From Shimia sp. Alg240-R146 (lineage in GTDB: Bacteria; Pseudomonadota; Alphaproteobacteria; Rhodobacterales; Rhodobacteraceae): 64,000 nt of DNA. The notes under the pieces were generated by a model. The model made no database searches, was not told where the DNA came from, and was given only the letters and a program-made list of their open reading frames with translations. The position numbers were made by a program, and so were the translations under genes. Positions 16,452 to 27,327 of the stretch are shown here, piece by piece (position 1 is the first letter of the stretch; each line of letters opens with the position of its first letter). The DNA lies in contig NZ_CAMZOK010000002.1 in the NCBI RefSeq assembly GCF_947331465.1, forward strand, positions 434,001 through 498,000, given 5' to 3'.

Positions 16452-18399
16452 CCAACTCCTCCACAAACCGCGCGTTTTCCTGTATATACTGGTACCGCTT
16501 CTCGGGCTTTTTGCCCATCAGGTCACTGACCAATTCATCGGTTTCACCCGGCTCATCCTCGTCAATCGTCACACGGATCAGCTTGCGCGAGCCGGGGTCC
16601 ATTGTGGTCTCTTTCAGGTCTTTGGCGTCCATTTCCCCAAGACCCTTAAAGCGGGACACATCGATGCGACCTTTGCCGCCGAGGCCTTTTTCAAGCCACG
16701 CGTCTTTCTCGACCTCATCCACGCAATAGACCCGCTTGGCACCTTGGGTCAGGCGGAAGAGCGGCGGGCAGGCCATATAAAGGTGGCCCGCGTCGATCAT
16801 CGGGCGCATCTGGGTGTAGAAGAAGGTCATCAACAGGGCCGCGATGTGGGCGCCGTCGACATCCGCGTCGGTCATGATGATGATCTTGTCATAGCGCAGG
16901 TCATCGACGTTGAATTTGGTGCCAAGCCCAACGCCAAGCGCTTGAGTCAGGTCGTTGATTTCCTGATTGGTGCCAATTTTGGAGCTGGCCGCGCCCAGAA
17001 CGTTGAGGATTTTACCGCGCAGGGGCAGCAGCGCCTGAGTCTTGCGGTTGCGGGCCATTTTGGCAGAGCCGCCCGCGGAGTCGCCCTCCACGATAAAGAG
17101 TTCGGTGCCGTCGCGGTTGGTGGCGGAGCAATCCACCAGCTTGCCCGGTAGGCGGAGTTTCTTGGTCGCGGTCTTGCGGGCGGTCTCTTTTTCCTGACGA
17201 CGGCGCAGGCGTTCTTCGGCGCGCAGCACAAGGAAGTCGAGGATGGCACCGGCGGATTTGTTGTCAGCCGCAAGCCAGTTGTCAAAGTGATCGCGCACGG
17301 AATTTTCCACCATGCGCTGCGCATCAACCGTGGCGAGGCGGTCTTTGGTCTGGCCGACAAATTCGGGCTCGCGGATGAAGCACGAAACCAGCGCGCCGGC
17401 GCCTGTGGTCAGGTCCTCGCGGGTGATGGTGGCGGCTTTCTTGTTGTTGACCAGCTCACCATAAGCCTTGATGCCCTTGAGGATCGCGGCCCAGAAACCG
17501 GCCTCATGCGTGCCGCCCTCGGGGGTGGGAACGGTGTTGCAGTAGGACTGAATGAAGCCGTCACGCGAGGGGGTCCAGTTGATCGCCCACTCGACTTTAC
17601 CCGGTGCTTTGAATTTCTCAAACGACACGGTGCCGCAGAACGGGTTGTCGGCATAGGTGGTCGCGCCGGACAGGGTTTCGTTAAGATAATCGGCAAGGCC
17701 GCCGGGGAAGTGAAACTTGGCCTCCATCGGGGTGTCGCCATCGGCGATCGCGGTTTTCCAGCGGATTTCAACGCCGGAGAACAGATAGGCCTTGGAACGT
17801 GCCATCTTGAAAAGGCGCGCGGGTTTGAGTTTCAGAGAGCCGAAGATCTCGGCGTCCGGATGGAAGGTCACCGCTGTGCCGCGCCGGTTGGGGGCGGTGC
17901 CGATTTTCTCAAGTTTGCCTTGCGGCACGCCGCGGGAAAACTCCATCGCGAAGAGTTCCTTGTTGCGGGCCACTTCGACACGCAGGTGGTCTGACAGCGC
18001 ATTCACAACCGAGGAGCCAACGCCGTGCAGACCGCCCGAGGTTTCATAGCTGTCGCCGGAAAACTTGCCGCCCGCGTTGAGCGTGCAAAAGATGATCTCA
18101 AGCGCGGATTTTTGCGGGTCTTTGGGGTGCGGGTCGGTGGGAATACCACGTCCGTTGTCGCGCACGGACACGTGGCCGTTTTCGTGCAGCTCGATTTCGA
18201 TCCACGTGGCGTGACCTGCCACGGCTTCGTCCATGGAGTTGTCGACAATTTCAGCCACCATATGGTGCAGCGCGCGGTCGTCCTTGCCGCCGATATACAT
18301 GCCCGGGCGCAGGCGCACGTGCTCCATGTCTTCGAGAACTTGAATAGAGGAGGCGTCGTACTCTTTGGTTTTGGTGTCGGCCAAAAGGTCGTTGGACAT
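16444..18399 (-). CDS. parE: DNA topoisomerase IV subunit B
   Basis: The ATPase/TOPRIM subunit of topoisomerase IV, which decatenates daughter chromosomes with ParC. The 651-residue protein has the GHKL ATPase domain at the N-terminus (VRLRPGMYIGG, EIVDNSMDEAVAGHA, DNGRGIPTD, GLHGVGSSVVNALS). It has the TOPRIM domain in the second half (FIVEGDSAGGSAKMARNRKTQ, then IIMTDADVDGAHIAALL) and ends in the conserved RYQYIQENARFVEELDV. ParE rather than GyrB is indicated by the short TOPRIM region without a GyrB insert. DUF2971 overlaps its 3' end. Confidence 0.95.
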   Translation of the reverse strand: MSNDLLADTKTKEYDASSIQVLEDMEHVRLRPGMYIGGKDDRALHHMVAEIVDNSMDEAVAGHATWIEIELHENGHVSVRDNGRGIPTDPHPKDPQKSALEIIFCTLNAGGKFSGDSYETSGGLHGVGSSVVNALSDHLRVEVARNKELFAMEFSRGVPQGKLEKIGTAPNRRGTAVTFHPDAEIFGSLKLKPARLFKMARSKAYLFSGVEIRWKTAIADGDTPMEAKFHFPGGLADYLNETLSGATTYADNPFCGTVSFEKFKAPGKVEWAINWTPSRDGFIQSYCNTVPTPEGGTHEAGFWAAILKGIKAYGELVNNKKAATITREDLTTGAGALVSCFIREPEFVGQTKDRLATVDAQRMVENSVRDHFDNWLAADNKSAGAILDFLVLRAEERLRRRQEKETARKTATKKLRLPGKLVDCSATNRDGTELFIVEGDSAGGSAKMARNRKTQALLPLRGKILNVLGAASSKIGTNQEINDLTQALGVGLGTKFNVDDLRYDKIIIMTDADVDGAHIAALLMTFFYTQMRPMIDAGHLYMACPPLFRLTQGAKRVYCVDEVEKDAWLEKGLGGKGRIDVSRFKGLGEMDAKDLKETTMDPGSRKLIRVTIDEDEPGETDELVSDLMGKKPEKRYQYIQENARFVEELDV

Positions 18400-18519
18400 G
18401 CTGTGGCTGCTCTTATTGGTGTTGTTTGGCGCACATTATGGCAGGGGACGGCGAGGGGGGGAAGTGCGAAGCGCGACCAATACGCGGGAAAGAGCAGCCA
18501 GAGAGATTGTGGACCAGGC

Positions 18520-18807
18520 TTAGGCCCAGTTGATCGCCAGATCTTCGCGGAAGGCAAAGCGCAGCAGGTGTTTGTCGACCACGTCCTGCATTTTGGCAAG
18601 ATTGGCGGCGTCGGGCACGGAAATCGTCATGGTGAGACTGCTTTCGCTGGCTTGCATTGACAGCGTTCCGCGGTTTTCGGGGAAGACGACAGTGCCGGCC
18701 TGAGGCGAAAACTCGGTTTCGCATTTGTGCGACCAGTGTTTGCAGAGTTGCTGCAAATAGCGGCTGGCGTTTTCAGTGGCGGCGGTTGCGGTGTTTTGAG
18801 TGGTCAT
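18520..18807 (-). CDS. DUF2218 domain protein
   Basis: A 95-residue cytosolic protein. RYLQQLCKHWSHKCETEF followed by GTVVFPENRGTLSMQASESSLTMTI, and the ending HLLRFAFREDLAINW, match the DUF2218 family of small proteins, which are often found near iron-siderophore or transport genes but have no established function. It lies between parE and a solute-binding protein gene on the same strand with independent spacing. Confidence 0.85.
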   Translation of the reverse strand: MTTQNTATAATENASRYLQQLCKHWSHKCETEFSPQAGTVVFPENRGTLSMQASESSLTMTISVPDAANLAKMQDVVDKHLLRFAFREDLAINWA

Positions 18808-19022
18808 ACGGGCTCCATTGATGTGAGGATCAGGGCGCGCGTGGCTGCAAATATGGCTGGCGTCGCTCTCACTATATGTGTGTCAGAACGGGAATTGCCA
18901 GAGGCAGGGCTGCGCGCCCAAGCTGCACAGGGTGTGCAGGGGCGCGCAAAGGATGGACGCGAAATGATGCGCGTGGCCAGACCTGTTGGGAGGCCGGGTC
19001 GCGGCCTTTGCATCATAGCTTA

Positions 19023-19799
19023 CTACATGGAGAGGTAGTCGTCCGCCAAAGTGTCGCGATATTTGTCGACCCACTTTGTGTTGATTTTGGCAATCGTGCC
19101 GTCTGCTTCGAGTTCGGAGAAGCATCGGTCAAACTTGGCTGCAATCTCAGCGTCACGGAAGTTCATCGCATAGTTGGAGGGCTCAAAAATCGCTCGGAAC
19201 TGAACGGGTTGGTTGGCATCCACACCGCTTGTCGCACCGGCGTCGCGTAGGTTGGTCATGTAGGCCGCAAAGAGCATGCCGTCCCCAAGGATACCGTCGA
19301 CGCGCTTGCCCAAAAGCAATTTGCTCTGGGTTTCCTGATCCGCCATCTCGCGATAGGAGGCAAAGGAGTCCACGGTTTCCGAAAGGCCGGGCAAAATGCC
19401 GGATGCGCCTTCGAAGGCGGCAATTTTCATACCATTTAGGTCAGCAAGCGAGGCAATGTTATGCCCCGAATCCGCCAGAAAGGACACGCCGTTTTGGTAA
19501 GACACATAGGTTTTGCTTTGTGTGCCGGCCATCGGCATTCCTGTGGGAACCGTCATCACTGCGTCGCCCTCGCCACTGTCAAATGAAGCCCAGTGGCGGG
19601 TGAACGGCTGCAACTCAAAACTGACGTCGTAGCCGCAGTGTTGCATGACGCTGCTAACAACTTCTGCCTCGCGGCCCGTGCCATCGGAATTGACCATCGG
19701 TGGCAGATCAGCCGCCATGATTTTCAGGGTCTCAGCATGTGCGGTGCCGATCGGAAGGGCCAATGCCGCGGCTGTCATAGTGACTGTAAAAAACTTCAT
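19023..19799 (-). CDS. Periplasmic solute-binding protein (family 3-like)
   Basis: A 258-residue exported protein with signal peptide MKFFTVTMTAAALALPIGTAHA. The mature region begins TLKIMAADLPPMVNSDGTGREAEVVSSVMQHCGYDVSFELQPFTRHWASFDSGEGDAVMTV, the layout of extracellular family 3 (polar amino-acid type) binding proteins. No permease or ATPase gene is adjacent, so it is an orphan or serves a distant transporter or sensor. The ligand is unknown. Confidence 0.85.
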   Translation of the reverse strand: MKFFTVTMTAAALALPIGTAHAETLKIMAADLPPMVNSDGTGREAEVVSSVMQHCGYDVSFELQPFTRHWASFDSGEGDAVMTVPTGMPMAGTQSKTYVSYQNGVSFLADSGHNIASLADLNGMKIAAFEGASGILPGLSETVDSFASYREMADQETQSKLLLGKRVDGILGDGMLFAAYMTNLRDAGATSGVDANQPVQFRAIFEPSNYAMNFRDAEIAAKFDRCFSELEADGTIAKINTKWVDKYRDTLADDYLSM

Positions 19800-19934
19800 A
19801 TAAGGGTTCCTCTTTTGAATGATGGAGAAACCTAGGGCGCAACTTGTTAATAGATGTTTAGCCGCGGGACATCGGGCGATCTAATTTGGTCGAAAGGGCA
19901 AAATTTGCTTTGAAGGAAGCGTTCAAAGAAAGGA

Positions 19935-19965
19935 AAAACACCCCGAACCGTCGGGGTGTTTTTAG
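19935..19965 (-). terminator. Strong (bidirectional) intrinsic terminator
   Basis: AAAACACCCCGA (19935-19946), loop ACCG, then the exact complement TCGGGGTGTTTT (19951-19962). A/T tracts lie on both sides, so it works in either direction. It lies just past the stop of the exported hydrolase (19999, minus strand) and is its terminator. Confidence 0.92.
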
Positions 19966-19998
19966 TGCGGTTTCAAGCAACCCGTTGTGGAGGTTGGA

Positions 19999-21285
19999 TT
20001 ATTCGCCTTTTTTCAAGGTCTCAAATTTCAGACCAACCGCGGTGCGGGCCGGGAAGCCTGCCCAATAGGTGTGGTCGTCTTTGAGAGTGCCGTTGTCTTC
20101 GGCTGAGAAGACGCCGTCGTTGGAGGACGGAACAAGATCCAGGTAGGCGGCTTTGTCCGCGTCAGCCTTGAGGTGAATATCCAAAAACGCGGTTGAGAAG
20201 TGCTGCGTGATGTTGTTCATCCGCGTGTTGTCCCAAACCGCATCGGCATAGTGTTCAAACGCCGGGAAGCCGAGGGCCTCGGAAATTGCCCAACCTTCTT
20301 CGGGAGAGGCCATGGGGGCTGCGGCGTTGTGGTTGGCGTTTTCAAACGTCAGCAAGTGACGGTCAGTGCCCGTTGAGTTGATGAAGATCTGGCGGATCGC
20401 GTCATAGACGGACACGTCGTCGACAGAGCCCGCCATCAACATTGTGGGTTTGCGCAAACCGGCAAGGCCAGCGTCGTCCCACAGGCCATAGTTGCGGCCC
20501 CATGGACCGATGACAATCATCGCTTTGACGCGTTCATCCACCAATGCTTCGTGGGTGTCGGTGCCTGCCACGTTGTGGATCAGAGCGCCTTTTGGCGGGG
20601 CGAAGGGCGAGGCTTCGACGCCAGCGACAAGACCGGCACCGCCGAAGATCAGCGCGCCGTAGCCACCCATTGAATAACCTATGACGCCTGTGGTGGAGGC
20701 GTCGGTGATGGCGCCAATAGGGCCATCAAGAGCCGCCATGCTGTCGATCACGAATTTCTGGTCGATCGGACGGTTCAGAAGCGTGGAGCCAAAAGCCGCC
20801 TGATCGGAGTAGGTGCTGTCGGTGTGGTCAATCGAGGCCACAACGTAGCCCTTGGAGGCGAGATTTTCGCCCAGATGGCTCAGCAAAAAGCGGTTGCCGG
20901 GATAGCCGTGGGAGATCACTACCAGCGGGAAAGTCTCACCAGATGCAGGGTCTGCGTCACGCGCGGCCTGGCCGTGCAGGGTGACCTGAACGGAGGGGTC
21001 ACGCAACGGCGCGGTATAGGTGCCTCCAGGTGTGGTGCCGTCAGCCGCAGGATACCAGATTTCGACTGTCAGATCGCGGGTGTAGGTCGCCAGTGCGTCC
21101 GCGGTCGATTTCAGCACGTCGATCTGGTCGGGGTTGGAAAAGGTGCGGGTGGTTACACCCACAACGTGGTCGCCGTGCGCTGCCAGTTCTGGCGCGTCGG
21201 GGCGAATTTGGTCGATCCGGTTTTCAGCCAGAACGGGTGTTGCCATTGTCAGAGACACAAGCGCAGCTCTCATCATTCTTGTCAT
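19999..21285 (-). CDS. Exported alpha/beta hydrolase (PAF-acetylhydrolase / PETase-like)
   Basis: Start ATG 21285 has GGAGGA eight bases upstream and gives signal peptide MTRMMRAALVSLTMATPVLA; the longer frame to 21399 lacks these. The 428-residue product has the nucleophile elbow GYSMGGYG, an oxyanion region VVISHGYPGNR, and ANHN near the end as the likely catalytic histidine. It resembles predicted dienelactone hydrolase and platelet-activating-factor acetylhydrolase-like esterases. The mature enzyme is probably periplasmic or secreted. Substrate unknown. A strong terminator follows. Confidence 0.85.
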   Translation of the reverse strand: MTRMMRAALVSLTMATPVLAENRIDQIRPDAPELAAHGDHVVGVTTRTFSNPDQIDVLKSTADALATYTRDLTVEIWYPAADGTTPGGTYTAPLRDPSVQVTLHGQAARDADPASGETFPLVVISHGYPGNRFLLSHLGENLASKGYVVASIDHTDSTYSDQAAFGSTLLNRPIDQKFVIDSMAALDGPIGAITDASTTGVIGYSMGGYGALIFGGAGLVAGVEASPFAPPKGALIHNVAGTDTHEALVDERVKAMIVIGPWGRNYGLWDDAGLAGLRKPTMLMAGSVDDVSVYDAIRQIFINSTGTDRHLLTFENANHNAAAPMASPEEGWAISEALGFPAFEHYADAVWDNTRMNNITQHFSTAFLDIHLKADADKAAYLDLVPSSNDGVFSAEDNGTLKDDHTYWAGFPARTAVGLKFETLKKGE

Positions 21286-21486
21286 CAGAAGTCCTCCTGT
21301 TGCATGGCGCAAAGTAAAAGCGAAAAAAATCGAAAAAGCACCTTTGCGATGCGAAAGTGACGCAGGGTTCGAAATCTGGCAAGCTGAGGAATGTAACAAA
21401 TTGGTAACGGGGTTTGCGCTGTGTCAAGGCGGCGTCGTGCGAAAGCAGGTAGCCCTTGAGAAAATCGCGGATCAAAGGAGACATGA

Positions 21487-22431
21487 ATGGCCAATTCTGA
21501 GGACACGCAGAAGGAAAACGGTGGGTTGCATTCAGGACCAAACGCGCCGCCGCTCACGCCGCCTGCGCGCGCCAAGAAACCCTCCAAGGAAGCTATTCGC
21601 GCGGCTTTTGAACGGGGTGAGTATCCGTATAACGTGAAACTATCCCGCCGGGTTTACGAGCGCCAGAAAGCGCAAATTCAAGCTGAGCTTTTGAAAGTGC
21701 AGCTGTGGGCGCAGGAAACCGGTCAGAAATTTGTGATGCTGTTTGAAGGCCGCGACGCGGCCGGCAAGGGCGGCACGATCAAGCGGTTTACCGAACATCT
21801 GAACCCACGTGCGGCACGTGTTGTGGCGCTGAACAAACCCTCTGAGTCAGAGCGGGGCCAGTGGTATTTCCAACGCTACGTGCAGCATTTGCCTACCGAG
21901 GGCGAAATGGTGCTGTATGACCGTAGCTGGTATAACCGCGCGGGAGTGGAACGGGTCATGGGGTTCTGTGAACCTGCGGAATATCTGGAATTCATGCGCC
22001 AGACGCCGGATTTTGAACGCATGTTGGTGCGCTCTGGCGTGCGGCTGTACAAATACTGGTTCTCGGTCACCCAAGAAGAACAGAAACGCCGCTTTGAGAG
22101 CCGGGCCAATGATCCGCTGAAACAGTGGAAGCTGAGCCCGATCGACAAGGCGTCGTTGAGCAAGTGGGACGACTATACCGAGGCCAAGGAGGCGATGTTC
22201 TTTTATACAGACACCGCAGATGCGCCTTGGACGGTGATCAAATCCGACGACAAAAAGCGTGCGCGTCTGAATTGCATGCTGCACTTTCTGGATTCGCTGG
22301 ATTATCCGGGCAAAGATGTGAAGACCATCAAAGCGCCCGATCCGCTGATTGTGAATGAGGCGAGCCATGTGATCCACAAGTCAGAGCACATTTTGGGCAC
22401 CGCGCTGCATCCGGAAGCCCGCAAAGGCTGA
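21487..22431 (+). CDS. ppk2: Polyphosphate kinase 2 family
   Basis: PPK2 enzymes transfer phosphate between polyphosphate and nucleotides, usually making GTP/ATP from NDP. The 314-residue protein has Walker A GRDAAGKGG (88-96), the Walker B/lid motif DRSWYNRAGVE (145-155) and the conserved SDDKKRARLNCMLHFL near the end. The first 35 residues are a disordered Pro/Ala/Lys-rich extension. A one-domain protein of this size fits class I PPK2. AAAGGAG precedes the ATG, and a strong terminator follows the stop. Confidence 0.93.
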   Translation: MANSEDTQKENGGLHSGPNAPPLTPPARAKKPSKEAIRAAFERGEYPYNVKLSRRVYERQKAQIQAELLKVQLWAQETGQKFVMLFEGRDAAGKGGTIKRFTEHLNPRAARVVALNKPSESERGQWYFQRYVQHLPTEGEMVLYDRSWYNRAGVERVMGFCEPAEYLEFMRQTPDFERMLVRSGVRLYKYWFSVTQEEQKRRFESRANDPLKQWKLSPIDKASLSKWDDYTEAKEAMFFYTDTADAPWTVIKSDDKKRARLNCMLHFLDSLDYPGKDVKTIKAPDPLIVNEASHVIHKSEHILGTALHPEARKG

Positions 22432-22455
22432 TTGGCCAATTGGACAGTGAAATGA

Positions 22456-22490
22456 CCCGTCGCCCCGTTTTGGGGCGGCGGGTTTTTCTT
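22456..22490 (+). terminator. Intrinsic terminator after ppk2
   Basis: CCCGTCGCCCC (22456-22466) pairs with GGGGCGGCGGG (22472-22482) with a single G-U wobble, loop GTTTT, followed by TTTTTCTTTT. Confidence 0.92.
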
Positions 22491-22529
22491 TTGCTGAGAG
22501 GGGCGAGCGCGAGGTGCCGTTTGCGGGCA

Positions 22530-23174
22530 TCAGAAGATGTCTCGCAAGGCCTCCTGCAACGGATTAAGCTTTTCAAAGGCCGTCAATGTTGCGCTGTGCA
22601 GTCCGTGTTTGGCCACATCCGCGTCGGACAGATCAAACCATACCGTCATGGACTTGCGGCGCAGCAGGTCGCCTTGTGGGTGGTCCTTGTCATAAGGTGC
22701 GGGCACACGTTTTAGGTCCGGTTCATCCAGACGAGCCCCTTTGCTTTGGAGGTCCGAGATGATCGCGGCGAGGGTGTCGCCTTTGGGACCATCAACGACC
22801 TCGCGCCAGTCTATCAGGCCGTCTTTGTCAAATCCCATGACGCCACCGCCGACCGAAAGGTAATCGCGGGCAATGCCAAGAAACCAACCCACCGGAGGGG
22901 TGGACCAGAGCATGTGCAGATGCAGGTGATAAGGGGTTTTGTCTTTGGAAAAGCGCACGTCGCGGTGGGGGCGAAAGAGTTTTTGCGTGGGCGTCGCACC
23001 ATAGGCGCGCTGCAAATCGGCGCTGATGGTGTCGAGCAAGACCAGCGCAGGCGCGCGCAGGTCCGCTTCGTAGCGTGGCTTGTGGGCAAGAAAGAAGTCG
23101 CGGGTGTTGTCTTGGGCCAGCTCATTAAAAAATGCACGGGCGTCGGGCAGCAGGCGGGAAAATTCTGAGGGCAT
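22530..23174 (-). CDS. DUF2461 family protein (TIGR02453)
   Basis: Starting at ATG 23174 (GAGGT six bases upstream) gives a 214-residue protein beginning MPSEFSRLLPDARAFFNELAQDNTRDFFLAHK. The sequence continues with KLFRPHRDVRFSKDKTPYHLHLH, GWFLGIARDYLSVGGGVMGFD and LLRRKSMTVWFDLSD, the conserved blocks of the DUF2461/TIGR02453 family. No function is established for this family. It is convergent with ppk2. Confidence 0.88.
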   Translation of the reverse strand: MPSEFSRLLPDARAFFNELAQDNTRDFFLAHKPRYEADLRAPALVLLDTISADLQRAYGATPTQKLFRPHRDVRFSKDKTPYHLHLHMLWSTPPVGWFLGIARDYLSVGGGVMGFDKDGLIDWREVVDGPKGDTLAAIISDLQSKGARLDEPDLKRVPAPYDKDHPQGDLLRRKSMTVWFDLSDADVAKHGLHSATLTAFEKLNPLQEALRDIF

Positions 23175-23295
23175 GGAAATACCTCGATTGAGGGTGTGAA
23201 AAAGACGTGCTTTGGATATGGTGGCAAAACCAAGAAGATCATTCAACTTTGATGGGCCTATTGTGGCCCTCCCTCAACAGACATAAGGCTGGGTT

Positions 23296-24663
23296 ATGGA
23301 CACAGTCATGAGCACATCGGGACACGCGCGTGCGTTGCTGCGCATTGGCCTGCCATTGATCGGCGGGCATATCGCGCAATTTGGCATCGGGTTGACCGAC
23401 ACCATCATGCTGGGCTGGTATTCCGTCGAAGCGCTGGCCTCGGTGGTGATTGGCAGCACGTTTTTCTTTGTGATCTTTATTCTCGGCTCGGGCTTTGCCA
23501 TCGCGGTGATGCCGCTGGTGGCGCAAGCGGATGCGGAGGGCGATCAGGTCCTTTTGCGGCGGGTGACGCGTATGGGGTTGTGGCTGTCGGTGATCTTTGG
23601 GGTCGTGGCGCTGCCGCTGTTTTTGATGTCGGGGCCGATTTTGTTGGCGCTTCAGCAAGAAGTCGAAGTGGCCGAACTTGCGCAGGCGTATTTGCGCATT
23701 GCGGGACTCGGATTACTTCCCGCTTTGCTGGTGATGGTGTTGAAATCCTATCTGGCGGCGCTGGAGCACACACGCGTGGTGTTTTGGGTCACCGCCGCCG
23801 CTGTGCCGGTAAATGCGCTGGTGAATTATGCGCTGATCTTTGGCAATTGGGGCGCGCCTGAGTTGGGCGTCAAAGGGGCGGCTATTGCGTCGATCATTGT
23901 GCAGTTTGTGTCGCTGATTGGTGTTGTCACCTATGCTGTACGGGCCTTGCCGGAACACGCGTTGTTTCAGCGCATTTGGCGGCCTGACTGGGAAGTTTTC
24001 ATGCGTGTCTTCCGCCTCGGGGTGCCGATTGGTCTGACCAACCTCGCCGAGGTTGGTCTGTTTGCGGCGTCATCTGTGATGATGGGGTGGCTGGGCACGG
24101 TCCAACTGGCGGCGCATGGCATTGCGCTGCAACTCGCAAGTCTGGCGTTCATGTTGCATCTCGGGCTGTCCAATGCGGCAACCGTACGGGCGGGCAATGC
24201 CATGGGACGCAAGGATGCGGACCACATGGCGCGTGGTGCCAAGGTTGCGATTGCGATGTCATTTGGGTTTGCCTGCGCGGCTGTGCTGGCGTTTGTGTTG
24301 TTTCCCGAGCAATTGCTGGGCGGGTTTATCGACCCGCAAGAGCCGCAGCGGGAGGTCATTCTGGCAGCCGGCGTGAGCCTTTTGTACGTCGCGGCTTTGT
24401 TTCAGTTCGTGGACGGGGCGCAAATCATGGCGCTGGGCCTGTTACGGGGCGTACAGGACACGCGTGGGCCAATGGTGATCGCAGCGATCAGCTATTGGGT
24501 GATTGGCGTGCCGTCGGGCTACGTTTTGGGGTTTGTCCTCGGGTTTGGCGGCGAAGGCGTTTGGTTAGGTCTGGTATTGGGCCTGACTGCGGCGGCGGTG
24601 ATGTTGATGTATCGCTTTTGGGTGACCAATTTGGGCCGGCTGCGGGAAAAATTCGCGTCCTAA
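23296..24663 (+). CDS. MATE family efflux transporter
   Basis: A 455-residue membrane protein of about twelve helices. It begins ALLRIGLPLIGGHIAQFGIGLTDTIMLGWYSVEALASVVIG, the usual first two helices of NorM-like MATE exporters, and repeats the pattern in the second half (FRLGVPIGLTNLAEVGLFAASSVMMGWLG). These carriers export cationic drugs or metabolites using a sodium or proton gradient. The start may be ATG 23296 or the nearby ATG 23308. The physiological substrate is unknown. Confidence 0.93.
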   Translation: MDTVMSTSGHARALLRIGLPLIGGHIAQFGIGLTDTIMLGWYSVEALASVVIGSTFFFVIFILGSGFAIAVMPLVAQADAEGDQVLLRRVTRMGLWLSVIFGVVALPLFLMSGPILLALQQEVEVAELAQAYLRIAGLGLLPALLVMVLKSYLAALEHTRVVFWVTAAAVPVNALVNYALIFGNWGAPELGVKGAAIASIIVQFVSLIGVVTYAVRALPEHALFQRIWRPDWEVFMRVFRLGVPIGLTNLAEVGLFAASSVMMGWLGTVQLAAHGIALQLASLAFMLHLGLSNAATVRAGNAMGRKDADHMARGAKVAIAMSFGFACAAVLAFVLFPEQLLGGFIDPQEPQREVILAAGVSLLYVAALFQFVDGAQIMALGLLRGVQDTRGPMVIAAISYWVIGVPSGYVLGFVLGFGGEGVWLGLVLGLTAAAVMLMYRFWVTNLGRLREKFAS

Positions 24664-24953
24664 AGGAATTGGGCGGCACAGGATCCGGCGTGTGACCATA
24701 TCTGAACATGTCCTGCGTTTTCAGCAAAACCGGATTGATTGATCTTCGCCAGTCACGCCCTTTGCGTAGCATGGGCAAGGATTATGTGCCAAAGTCATTT
24801 GAGAGCTGAAAATTGCCGCGAACTGAAGCAACGTTCCTCGGCTCAGCTAACGATCTCGTTCTGGTTTTTGAACGTCAAAGCCTTTTGACAGAAGTTGATT
24901 GTCTTTGGAAATTTCATATGGGGCAAATGCTCGTTCTTTGGCGGAGGAAAAAT
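24664..24953. other. Gene-free 290-bp gap
   Basis: Between the MATE gene and the exported protein at 24954 I see no convincing gene. The frame of the latter extends upstream to 24813, but its first 47 codons look unlike a protein and lack a ribosome site. The region is less GC-rich than flanking genes. No clear terminator or operator was found. Confidence 0.5.
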
Positions 24954-25499
24954 GTGAAACTGAAAATTCGTGCAAGCATCGTTGGGCTTGCTTCGCTGGG
25001 CCTCGTGTTTTTCTGCGGCCCGACTTATGCCTCTGGAACAACGGAAATTAATTACAGATCGGATGGTAAGGCCGTGGCCAAAGCCTGCCTTGGATTTTTG
25101 GCAAGCGGACAAGCGACCACTGCGCTTACTAAATCGGGTTTTGAAATCAATCGTAGCACCAAAAAGAGGACCCTCTTTAAGAAGGTGGAGCAGAGCGGGC
25201 TTTTACCCACGGCTTTCCTTTTTACAGTTGCCAAAAAATCCGGTGATCAGGATTATCGGAGGTGCGGCTTCCATCTGACCCTTCCAAATCGACTGGCGGT
25301 TGAGAGATCATCGCCTGAGTTCAATGAGGTTCTGAACGCGCTGCGCACTGAGTTGAAAACAAACGGCTACAAAAAGAGTATTCGGAAAAATGCTGTTGGG
25401 AGGGAAACAGAAATCTGGACCGGCCCACACGGATCTTACAAGTTCCAGATTGTTTCCAGTCTTGGAGCCGTCGGCATGGATGTTGTGCCAGCCAAGTGA
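24954..25499 (+). CDS. Exported protein, unknown
   Basis: The GTG at 24954, six bases after GGAGG, opens a 181-residue protein with signal peptide (KLKIRASIVGLASLGLVFFCGPTYASG). The mature part is basic and includes KAVAKACLGFLASGQATTALTKSGFEI, YRRCGFHLTLPN and a final SYKFQIVSSLGAVGMDVVPAK. Two cysteines (AC.. and RRCG) could form a disulfide. No family is recognised. Its GC content is lower than neighbours (29 of 60 bases at 25141-25200), hinting at transfer. Confidence 0.75.
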   Translation: MKLKIRASIVGLASLGLVFFCGPTYASGTTEINYRSDGKAVAKACLGFLASGQATTALTKSGFEINRSTKKRTLFKKVEQSGLLPTAFLFTVAKKSGDQDYRRCGFHLTLPNRLAVERSSPEFNEVLNALRTELKTNGYKKSIRKNAVGRETEIWTGPHGSYKFQIVSSLGAVGMDVVPAK

Positions 25500-25613
25500 G
25501 ATAGCGCAGATTTGAGACGATCGGACTGCTATGCGTTGGTTGACCGAAGTCTGTTAGATATCAGCTGAGAGGCGGAGCCAAAGTTCATTGAGCGCTTTGA
25601 GCTGGCCCTGATT

Positions 25614-26018
25614 TTATTTGCCCTTTAGCAAGCGGTCGGCCTTTTTGCGCACCAGCACTGAGCGCAGATCGTGCATGGCCAAAAGCAATGTGTCGGTGAT
25701 TTCTTCGAGCTGTTCCGGCTCGGCCTTGGATTGCGCCCATTGTGCCGTCAGGTTCAGGTGATCCACCGTGCGCAGGATGTCGTCGATATCGCGGTCCGCC
25801 AGCACAGCGCGGCGCTCTTCCATCCAGGCGCTGATTTCTGCGATGTCGTCATCGGTGAGTTTGCGATCACCATTGGCTTTGATTTCGCCGTTTTTAACGT
25901 TCGCAACTGCGATTTGATCCATCTCGATCCGGCGCTGTTGGTTTTGGGTGTCCACGCGAAACACCATCGCGCCGTTTTCACGCACACGGAAAAAATACTC
26001 TGGAAGATCGCCGCCCAT
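25614..26018 (-). CDS. Conserved-looking hypothetical protein
   Basis: A 134-residue cytosolic protein lying 19 bp after the aspartate aminotransferase gene on the same strand. It begins MGGDLPEYFFRVRENGAMVFRVDTQNQQRRIEMDQIAVANVKNGEIK, continues with DRKLTDDDIAEISAWMEERR and a helical C-terminus ending in RKKADRLLKGK. The sequence has the composition and codon use of a real gene. I do not recognise a domain and propose no function. Confidence 0.75.
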   Translation of the reverse strand: MGGDLPEYFFRVRENGAMVFRVDTQNQQRRIEMDQIAVANVKNGEIKANGDRKLTDDDIAEISAWMEERRAVLADRDIDDILRTVDHLNLTAQWAQSKAEPEQLEEITDTLLLAMHDLRSVLVRKKADRLLKGK

Positions 26019-26037
26019 TGCCTGTTGCCCTTTGTCT

Positions 26038-27276
<1,239 letters not shown>

Positions 27277-27327
27277 TTAGGGTGCGCGCAAAGACCGATC
27301 AAGACCGTATGCCGGGAGAGCAGAAAA

